From a virus: a DNA stretch of 26,086 nt. The notes under the pieces were generated by a model. The model was not told the DNA's origin. It was given only the letters and a program-made list of their open reading frames with translations, and did no database searches. Positions within the stretch are counted from its first letter, which is position 1, and each line of letters opens with the position of its first letter. The DNA lies in the IMG/VR virus record IMGVR_UViG_3300047378_000633, positions 1-26,086 of that record. One strand, given 5' to 3'. Of the stretch, positions 17,276 through 23,765 are shown piece by piece. The position numbers and the translations under genes were made by a program.

Positions 17276-18571
17276 TTAAACTTCCGTATAAAGTATTTTT
17301 TCAGTGTTGTCAAACTTTGCAGTTCTTTTATCGTATTTACCGTCTCTAAATATACCTCCTTGCATCGTCCCTTTCATTATTCCATTTCCGTATACGTAAC
17401 AATCTTTTAAAACACAAGACTGATGAACGTATGAACTTTCTAATTTAGATGAATTAATCTGTGTAGATTGATAAAAGTTACAAGTGTGAATATCAGATCC
17501 ATTTATGTCACAGCTAAAGAAATCACAATTTGTAAATTCTCCTCTTAAAGAACATCTTACAAATTCATATCCTTCTAATTCTACGCAATATGATAAGTTA
17601 CCATGATCTACTTGAATTGTCCCGTTATCTGCATCATAGTTAATATGTCCCTTTGTTAATTCACCATGTGTAAATAACCTAAGAACTCTTTCTCTAATAT
17701 TAGGCCAGTGTAAATCTATTATTTTTTCATTGTCATTTAAATCAACCGTTAATTTAACATCTTGATTCCAACCTACATTAATAGTTTTCCAATCTTTTCT
17801 AGCCTTTATAATTCTTTCATTTTTTGCAAGAATTTTTCTAAGCTCTATTGAATTAAGATTGTCAAATTGAACACCACTAGTACTATTCCATAATTGAGTT
17901 ATAAAAAGATCTAGCATTTGTAGAATCTTAGAAGTTTTCTTTTCCCAATCTGCTCCACCTAAGTATCTAAATTCTAAATAATTTTTATGTCTTTTTTCAA
18001 AGTTAATTCCATAATATTTAGAATCGGGATATATGAAATTACTAGGAGTAATATTTAATCCATCATAGAAATAAGTATCTGACTTAGGTAAAACGAATTT
18101 AATTGACTTTGCGTATGCAGAATCTTTTCTTTCTGGGAAAAACTTAAAAACTTGGCTTTCTTTAAAATCTAAAATAAATTTAAGAACATTCATTTTAGAT
18201 ATTCTGTGCTTATTCTCTATTTTATCAGTATCGAAAGAAAGGTTTAAGTGAATAGAACTTCTATCATTAGTATACCCATTTTCTTCTATCCATTTACATA
18301 CTTTAATAATCATCATTCTTGCAGCATAATACGGCTGTGCTCCCGTTACAAGTTCCATTAGTTTTTCACCACCTGACATATCAGGTTCAATTTTAAACTC
18401 ATCCCTTGTAACTTCAAAGTCACTATGTGCCTTTGCCTCTACTCTAATTTTTTTACCTAAAAGACCTGCTAATTCCTTAGCAGTCGTATCGATATCCTTA
18501 TTAGAATAAAATTCAAATTCAACACCTACTAGTGCGTTCTTTAATATGTCTGAATTATTAATATTATTCAT
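17276..18571 (-). CDS. GS-like amidoligase with C-terminal pentapeptide-repeat tail
   Basis: 431 residues in two parts. Residues 12-230 have the motif series of glutamine-synthetase-like COOH-NH2 ligases (Amidoligase_2 type): GVEFEFY (16-22, paired metal-binding acids), KIEPDMSGGEKLMELVTG (60-77, with a Glu after the EPDMS turn), SSIHLNLSF (105-113, the HxH-type position reduced to one His) and NYLEFRYLGG (197-206, the EFR triad). Known family members use ATP to join a carboxylate to an amine, often on peptides or proteins. Residues about 337-410 show five-residue periodicity (TNCDF, FSCDI, NGSDI, HTCNF, NSSKL, ESSYV, HQSCV), indicating a right-handed pentapeptide beta-helix with several Cys. 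The gene follows a terminator and has its own promoter-like motif. The substrate is unknown; a virion or host protein, or the cell wall, are possibilities. The fold call is fairly confident, activity is inferred. Confidence 0.78.
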   Translation of the reverse strand: MNNINNSDILKNALVGVEFEFYSNKDIDTTAKELAGLLGKKIRVEAKAHSDFEVTRDEFKIEPDMSGGEKLMELVTGAQPYYAARMMIIKVCKWIEENGYTNDRSSIHLNLSFDTDKIENKHRISKMNVLKFILDFKESQVFKFFPERKDSAYAKSIKFVLPKSDTYFYDGLNITPSNFIYPDSKYYGINFEKRHKNYLEFRYLGGADWEKKTSKILQMLDLFITQLWNSTSGVQFDNLNSIELRKILAKNERIIKARKDWKTINVGWNQDVKLTVDLNDNEKIIDLHWPNIRERVLRLFTHGELTKGHINYDADNGTIQVDHGNLSYCVELEGYEFVRCSLRGEFTNCDFFSCDINGSDIHTCNFYQSTQINSSKLESSYVHQSCVLKDCYVYGNGIMKGTMQGGIFRDGKYDKRTAKFDNTEKILYTEV

Positions 18572-18598
18572 TTACGTAATTATATAACTTAAGTTGGT

Positions 18599-18607
18599 TT
18601 ATATATC
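18599..18607 (-). promoter_or_regulatory. Possible promoter element GATATATAA before the amidoligase gene
   Basis: The minus strand reads GATATATAA between the S1 terminator and the amidoligase start. Its first base is 36 bases before the start codon. A promoter here would be needed if the terminator at 18630-18657 is efficient, since the downstream wedge genes would otherwise be cut off from upstream transcription. The same 9-mer precedes the S1-like gene. Confidence 0.38.
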
Positions 18608-18629
18608 TCTGTTAGATACACTATAACGT

Positions 18630-18657
18630 GAAAAAGCCCGAGTGATCGGGCTCTTTC
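18630..18657 (-). terminator. Intrinsic terminator after the S1-like gene
   Basis: On the minus strand a GC-rich perfect 7-bp stem AGCCCGA/TCGGGCT encloses a TCAC loop and is followed by TTTT then C, a classic Rho-independent terminator. It lies about 20 bases past the S1-like stop codon. It is the only strong GC-rich hairpin with a T-run I found in a gene gap of the window, so it marks a real transcript boundary or attenuation point within the cluster. On the plus strand the T-run is interrupted (CTCTTTC), so termination from that side would be weaker. Confidence 0.85.
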
Positions 18658-18676
18658 AACTAAATTATAGATTTGA

Positions 18677-20002
18677 TTATAGTTTAAGGAATACTTTTCT
18701 AGTGTCTTCTTCAACTCTGATCACTTGGACAGTAATATCTGCACCTTTCGATATGTCTTTAATATCTATGTTTTCAGGGAATTCAGATACATGTAAGAGT
18801 CCTACAACACCTTCTTCTATTTCTACAAATAAACCATAGTCTTTAGTAGATTTTACCTTTCCTACTACTTCAGTTTTCTTAGTATATCTTGAAGAAATAC
18901 CTTCCCATGGATCTACTTTCTTTTCAGCAGGAGAACCTTGAACAAGTGTAATTTTTCTTTCATTAATAACTTCCTTAACATAGAATTTAATTTCTGTTCC
19001 TGGCTCTAAAGATCTGTCTCTATGTGCCTTTGAAGTTTCAGTATCTAAGTCGTTAACGTGAATCATACCTGTTAAACATCCTTCAAACTCAACGAATACA
19101 CCGTATTTTGCAGAACCGGTAACATGACCTGTTCTTTCAACTGTAATATCCTCTTGTATTGTTTTAAGTGTATTAGGAATAAGTGCTCTTAAATATGCTC
19201 TATGTGAAACTACAACAGTTCCTTTTTCTTCTGAATAACTCACAGGTACTACATACATTTCTGTGCCGATGATTGATTCAAAGTCATGTAATTTATTTAC
19301 ACCTGCTAAAGAACCTGGCATAAAGCAATCAATTCCTTGAACCTGAACAATATATCCTCCACCTGGAATCATTTTAGAAACAATACCGCTGTATGCTGTA
19401 TTCCCATCATCAATAGATGCTACGATTTCTTTAATAACTTTAGTCTTAAGACCTTCAGTTACAGAACCTATCATATATTTCTTGACATTCATTGAAGTAT
19501 CGGCAGTCAATTGAACATCAACTTCAGCTCCTTCTTTTAAAAGTTCTTTTACTTCTGCAGTTTCTCTTGACAAATCTACATAGATTAATTCTCTATACCC
19601 TACGTCAATTGACGCCCATTCAGAATCAACGCCATACACCTTTCCAGTGTAACTAGCGCCTAATTGTAAAGAATATAAAGTGTTAGAAGTTAATGAATGA
19701 CCTTCCATTAGATCAAATAACTCTTGAGCATACGGCTCTCTACTATATACCTTTACTCCTTTAGGTACTTTAATATGTGGATTTGGTTTTCTAAACTTAG
19801 TGGGGCAATCCGCCTGATAAAGATCCCACATGAATTCTCCATTTTCATCTAGAAAATCAGTGTCAGGTCCTGGCGTTAATTTTTCTGGGGTTGCTTTGTT
19901 TAGAGAAGTTTCTACTTTAACTTCTGTTTCTTGATTAGCTTCTTTAAGCTGTGTAGTTGTTGAGAGTCTTGGTCTCTTTTGTTTAGTTGTCTTTGTTGAC
20001 AT
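18677..20002 (-). CDS. Ribosomal protein S1-like protein with four S1 RNA-binding domains
   Basis: 441 residues. The N-terminal 110 residues are polar and low-complexity at first, then carry DENGEFMWDLYQADCP, resembling the acidic FDWD-type entry of Bacteroidota S1 proteins. Four S1 (OB-fold) repeats follow, at about 114-180, 202-268, 287-355 and 376-441. Repeats 3 and 4 are canonical (GHVTGSAKYGVFVEFEG, and GKVKSTKDYGLFVEIEEG then VGLLHVSEF). Repeat 2 carries GIDCFMPGSLAG and TVVVSHRAYLRAL, close to what I recall of the second domain of bacterial S1. The linker DPWEGI is also S1-like. Bacterial S1 usually has six domains: the first two dock on the 30S subunit, later ones bind mRNA. So this looks like a shortened S1 keeping the docking pair and two RNA-binding domains. 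It may steer ribosomes to phage mRNA; that role is inferred. A promoter-like motif precedes it and a terminator follows. Confidence 0.9.
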   Translation of the reverse strand: MSTKTTKQKRPRLSTTTQLKEANQETEVKVETSLNKATPEKLTPGPDTDFLDENGEFMWDLYQADCPTKFRKPNPHIKVPKGVKVYSREPYAQELFDLMEGHSLTSNTLYSLQLGASYTGKVYGVDSEWASIDVGYRELIYVDLSRETAEVKELLKEGAEVDVQLTADTSMNVKKYMIGSVTEGLKTKVIKEIVASIDDGNTAYSGIVSKMIPGGGYIVQVQGIDCFMPGSLAGVNKLHDFESIIGTEMYVVPVSYSEEKGTVVVSHRAYLRALIPNTLKTIQEDITVERTGHVTGSAKYGVFVEFEGCLTGMIHVNDLDTETSKAHRDRSLEPGTEIKFYVKEVINERKITLVQGSPAEKKVDPWEGISSRYTKKTEVVGKVKSTKDYGLFVEIEEGVVGLLHVSEFPENIDIKDISKGADITVQVIRVEEDTRKVFLKL

Positions 20003-20041
20003 TTACTTTGTTTTTAAAAGGGTTAATGTATGTTTTACTAG

Positions 20042-20050
20042 TTATATATC
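20042..20050 (-). promoter_or_regulatory. Possible promoter element GATATATAA before the S1-like gene
   Basis: The minus strand reads GATATATAA, overlapping the TGA stop of the 571-residue gene, with its first base 48 bases before the S1-like start. The identical 9-mer lies before the amidoligase gene and an 8-of-9 match before the giant left-edge gene. These three gaps (46, 105 and 57 bases) are the only long ones in the window. The leader ends in TTTTAAAAACAAAGTAA, with no Shine-Dalgarno. Confidence 0.33.
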
Positions 20051-21764
20051 AAATTACGGTGGCGTCAAATCCTATCATTGGAACGTAAGGAACAGTAGGA
20101 ACTGGTATACCGCCCATATAAATAAATTTCATTTCACTAAGATGCGTAAAATAAGAATATGCAAGTGCTTTAGCCACTGCATTGGCTGCACCTTCCCTAT
20201 CTAATCCATAATCTTTACCTGAATTAAGAGCTCTTCTTAAATTATCTGCTAATTTCCTTTGATTTCCGTAACTAACTCCTATGTATTTTCCGCCTAAAGG
20301 AGGAACAGATAAACATGGTGGTGTCGGGGGATCAGTTGCAAATGGCTGTATTGTTGCATCTTTCCAATATTTAAGAGTTGCCTTTGCAAGTTCTTTATAT
20401 GGATCATCTTTACTTCCACCTTCTGCTAACATTGCAGCTTCAATTCCCATTTCTACTATTAAAGTATTTCTAATTTGCTTAGCTAAAGTTCCCGTCTTAG
20501 ACATATCTATATTCACAATAGAATCCTGTGTTTCGTCGTTTTCAGTAAGAGGACATCCTTGCCATTTTTTTCTTAATTCATCTTCTAGAAAAACGGGTTT
20601 AACTTTATTTTTTTTAAAACCATAGTCTTGTTTACCGTTCCACGTAAATTCTGTAATAACATACTGAGTTAATGCAGGTGGCATTTTATTATTTTCATCA
20701 AAAGGCTCCTGTATTTTTAAATTAGTTAATTTAAATGGATATCTTACTTTTAATTTTTCAGCAGGTTCCATTTCTTCATATCCTACGGGTAATGTAGTAT
20801 CAAAGGGCCATGGATATTTAATAGCTTGTATAGGATCTTTCTTTAATGCAGTTTCATCATTGTATAAAAACTTTCCATCACTATCTACAGTTGGATGACA
20901 CTTCCTTATTTCATCAATTACATATTTAGAAACTAGTAGATGAAATTCTCCATCACTATTTTTATTATTATTATTTACTGAAAAACCCGAGGAAGATTTA
21001 AATGATTGCCAACCCCAGTCTAATCCCTTTAGTGTAGATATAGCCGCCTTCCTGTTATTGTTCATCTGCTGAATGTCTTGATTACTAAACCCATCACTAA
21101 CACCACTAGTGGTTCTGCTTCTAATTTCGTTAGTTCCCATCCAAGTCGCCCAGTGCCAAAAATCCCATCTTTTATCTCCGTCAGAAATATCCTCAAATTG
21201 CATTAATAATCTTGTTGCAAATATTCTAGCTAATTCATCGCCGGTTTCTTTACCATCTAAGCGATGAAACTCGAAGAATTTAAATCTATATAGGTTTTCT
21301 GCTTCGTCATCCTTAAACTCTTCCAGATACTTGTCAAGCTCTTCAGTTGGCTCGTATTGTATACCTCCTGAAATTTCACCTTCTAGTTTATTATATTCAG
21401 GATCATTGTCTTTTCCTGCAATACTTAACCTGGAAGCTGCGCCAGCTGCACTCGCCAACCACGTTGCAATTCCTATTTTCTTTTCTTCGGTGTCTGGTGT
21501 TTCCATGACAGGTTCTCCTTTTTCAAAAAGGTCAGTGAACCAATGTTCATAGCTTGCTATGAATGCACTCTCCCCGGGTGATGATTCATGAGGTGCCATT
21601 CCTGGAATACACGTTGCATTAGGACCAGAACCTTTTTTAACATCAATCGTATATTGTGTGGCTAATAATTTACCGAATTCTGCGGCACTAGTCGGTGGGG
21701 CAGTAGGTGCGCTTAAAAGAAATCCTTCTACTTCACTAATAAAATTAGTCCAATCTGCAGCCAT
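20049..21764 (-). CDS. Virion-associated protein of unknown function, next to the spike gene
   Basis: 571 residues, no recognised family. The N-terminus (1-60) is Ala/Pro/Thr-rich with EFGKLLATQYTIDVKKG; residues 60-115 include a Trp-containing helical stretch and an Ala-rich helix (IATWLASAAGAASRL). Residues 150-250 are helical and rich in aromatic residues (FKFFEFHRLDG and WDFWHWATWMG). The middle (260-420) is mixed alpha/beta with YPWPFDTTLP. The C-terminus (450-571) reads as helices followed by a Pro/Gly-rich end (FIYMGGIPVPTVPYVPMIGF). There is no signal peptide and no lysozyme motif I can point to. Start lies two bases after the spike stop, so it is co-translated with the hub and spike genes. 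It may belong to the central tail axis or be delivered with the spike. That is inference from position only. Confidence 0.82.
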   Translation of the reverse strand: MAADWTNFISEVEGFLLSAPTAPPTSAAEFGKLLATQYTIDVKKGSGPNATCIPGMAPHESSPGESAFIASYEHWFTDLFEKGEPVMETPDTEEKKIGIATWLASAAGAASRLSIAGKDNDPEYNKLEGEISGGIQYEPTEELDKYLEEFKDDEAENLYRFKFFEFHRLDGKETGDELARIFATRLLMQFEDISDGDKRWDFWHWATWMGTNEIRSRTTSGVSDGFSNQDIQQMNNNRKAAISTLKGLDWGWQSFKSSSGFSVNNNNKNSDGEFHLLVSKYVIDEIRKCHPTVDSDGKFLYNDETALKKDPIQAIKYPWPFDTTLPVGYEEMEPAEKLKVRYPFKLTNLKIQEPFDENNKMPPALTQYVITEFTWNGKQDYGFKKNKVKPVFLEDELRKKWQGCPLTENDETQDSIVNIDMSKTGTLAKQIRNTLIVEMGIEAAMLAEGGSKDDPYKELAKATLKYWKDATIQPFATDPPTPPCLSVPPLGGKYIGVSYGNQRKLADNLRRALNSGKDYGLDREGAANAVAKALAYSYFTHLSEMKFIYMGGIPVPTVPYVPMIGFDATVI

Positions 21765-21766
21765 TC

Positions 21767-22492
21767 TTATTTATTTTCTTGTTGATAATCAGGGTGTTTA
21801 CTTTTCAAAGATGCAACACCCGATGGGGTAGGAGGTAATGAAACCGCAGTTCCTGATGGACCCACTCCGGTTGGATGTATATGGTTTTCAAAAAGAGTTA
21901 AATACTCGTCTAACCATGCTTCTAGTGATTTACCCCTTACAGCGGGTTCTGAAGTATCTTCTCCACTTTCACCTGTATTACTTAAATATACGTCTCCTGA
22001 ATCTATGAATATTCTATCGTCCGTAGAAATTTTAATATCACCTACTTCATCTATTTGTATTATAGGTCTTTCTTTTGCACCGCTTCCTCTTGTAATTATA
22101 AGACCATCTTCTTCTGAGTGATAAATTCTTACGTTTCTTTCAGCGTCATATACTAGACTTATTACATTTTCAGCATTGCCAGCTCCTTCTAATATATCTG
22201 TTTTAAGATCTTCGTTTTGATCTATATGAAACCAATATTCAGGATGATATAAATTACCATTATCAAATCTAGCTGAAACTATATCTCCTATTCTAGGAAC
22301 CTGGTGAGAACCTACTGCGTTTCTATTCATAGGAGTTGCCCATGGAATAGCATCATCTGGTAAATTATCAAACTTTCCTAAAACTTTAACCTTACATCTA
22401 CCCAGTTTAAGAGGATCGACATTGTCGATAACTTCTCCTAACCAATGTGTGTCTCTAAGATTATCAGTATTTAATTCCTTTTCAGTTGACAT
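21767..22492 (-). CDS. gp5: Baseplate central spike, gp5/gpV-like OB-fold protein without lysozyme domain
   Basis: 241 residues. Residues about 15-90 form the gp5/gpV OB-fold: WLGEVIDNVDPLKLGRCKVK, then DAIPWATPM and RIGDIVSARFDNGNLYHPEY, matching the family's V-D-N-D-P-x-x-x-G-R and I-P-W-A motifs. Residues about 105-175 are short beta repeats (IIQIDEVGDIKIS, then RIFIDSGDVYLSN), fitting a trimeric beta-helix spike. A short helix (LEAWLDEYLTLFENH) leads to HIHP at 204-207 and a Gly/Pro-rich end. The His-x-His resembles the metal-binding tip of P2-type spikes, though here it is 35 residues from the C-terminus. T4 gp5 (about 575 residues) has an internal lysozyme domain that is absent here. 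It sits just after the hub and tube-initiator genes, as expected for the membrane-piercing device. Confidence 0.88.
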   Translation of the reverse strand: MSTEKELNTDNLRDTHWLGEVIDNVDPLKLGRCKVKVLGKFDNLPDDAIPWATPMNRNAVGSHQVPRIGDIVSARFDNGNLYHPEYWFHIDQNEDLKTDILEGAGNAENVISLVYDAERNVRIYHSEEDGLIITRGSGAKERPIIQIDEVGDIKISTDDRIFIDSGDVYLSNTGESGEDTSEPAVRGKSLEAWLDEYLTLFENHIHPTGVGPSGTAVSLPPTPSGVASLKSKHPDYQQENK

Positions 22493-22495
22493 ATA

Positions 22496-23746
22496 TTAAT
22501 CGTTTACATTACCAAGAGACTGTGCGGCTGCTTGTTCTAAAGCACTTCCAACAGTTGCACTTGTATCTACATTAAACACATTTTCTGCGATGTTAGCTCC
22601 TATATTATCTACTCCATCTGAAACTCCCCTTAGAGCATCTTGATATATGTTTTCGAAATTAGGAACTCGTCCTCTGACACTGTCCCTTGCTCCTTGAACT
22701 AATTCATCTTTCTTTTCTCTTGCTAATCTGTTAATATCAGTTTCTGCTCTATCTTTTAATTCTTTAAGCTTTCCTAGTGCTTTATCTTTTAAGAAACCAA
22801 GTATACCATCTGCTTCATAATCTTCAGAATCGGGTGCTGGTGAATATCCGTTTGGAAATGTATCTGATACTATTCCATTTAAGACTCTGGCATCGACTTT
22901 ATCTATAACTTCATATTTCATTTCGACAGTTTGCCTGGTTTGTTCACCTGGATTTTTAGTAAGATCTGCAAAAGGATCTGCTCCTGAATTTAGAGAGAAT
23001 TCACATTCTCTAAATCTAAACATAAAGAAAGGTCTTGCTGCATTTCCTGAAATACCTTCATTTCCATTCTCTACACCCAATGAAGGTTTAAAATTACCAG
23101 GGAATCCTTTAATAGTCTCTAAAGATATTTTCTTAGGAATTCCTGATAATGAAATTTTAGACATATTTTTTATAGTTCTAACCTCAGTAACGTATATTGT
23201 CATTGAAAATTTTCTAAGATTTTCAGGTAATATCCAATTATGCTTATGTTCGTCAAATACGGCCTTTCTATATAAGTGCATTAAACCCGAAACCCTAAGG
23301 TTAATTGATTCTAAGCAACTTAACGTAAGCTTTGCATCATCTCCTCCTCTATATGGATTATTTGGGTCTATGCCTGCTATAACACGATCTACTCCCTGTA
23401 TTCCTTGAAAAAACCATGGAGTATTTTTATTAATATCTAATAGTGCTTTTTTAAATTTTATGAGATTAGATAATCTTTCACTATAGAATCTAGTAGTAGG
23501 ATCGTTGTCATCCGGTTTGAACGTAATAGGATCTATTTTACCAGGAGTAATCGCTGTTGAATTATCAGAACCAGTTGCTCCCAGGTGTCGAGTATAATAT
23601 TCTTCGGCAGCTCCTGAAAAAATAGGAGAATGCTCATGACTATTAACGTCAAACAATATAACGAAGGACAAATATGTAGGATCCTGGTATGGAGACTGCG
23701 CTAATTTACCCTTTTTAAAATCTACTATGTTTTTAAAGTCTGACAT
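22496..23746 (-). CDS. Probable tail-tube initiator / baseplate cap protein (gp48/gp54-like)
   Basis: 416 residues. The N-terminal half starts with PYQDPTYLSFVILFDVNSHE, typical of tube-fold proteins that open with a strand near the membrane-facing ring. Residues about 165-215 carry HNWILPENLRKFSMTIYVTE, and about 240-285 FFMFRFRECEFSLNS followed by TVEMKYEVIDK. That spacing resembles the tail-tube fold of T4 gp54 (an F-x-x-C strand, then a T-x-x-V strand). The C-terminal 110 residues are a charged amphipathic helical region (FLKDKALGKLKELKDRAETD) ending Ala-rich and flexible. The gene lies between the gp27-like hub and the gp5-like spike, as expected for the ring that starts tube polymerisation. 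Assignment to gp48/gp54 is inference from pattern and order; another tube-fold protein is possible. Confidence 0.6.
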   Translation of the reverse strand: MSDFKNIVDFKKGKLAQSPYQDPTYLSFVILFDVNSHEHSPIFSGAAEEYYTRHLGATGSDNSTAITPGKIDPITFKPDDNDPTTRFYSERLSNLIKFKKALLDINKNTPWFFQGIQGVDRVIAGIDPNNPYRGGDDAKLTLSCLESINLRVSGLMHLYRKAVFDEHKHNWILPENLRKFSMTIYVTEVRTIKNMSKISLSGIPKKISLETIKGFPGNFKPSLGVENGNEGISGNAARPFFMFRFRECEFSLNSGADPFADLTKNPGEQTRQTVEMKYEVIDKVDARVLNGIVSDTFPNGYSPAPDSEDYEADGILGFLKDKALGKLKELKDRAETDINRLAREKKDELVQGARDSVRGRVPNFENIYQDALRGVSDGVDNIGANIAENVFNVDTSATVGSALEQAAAQSLGNVND

Positions 23747-23765
23747 GAATTATATATTCTTATTA

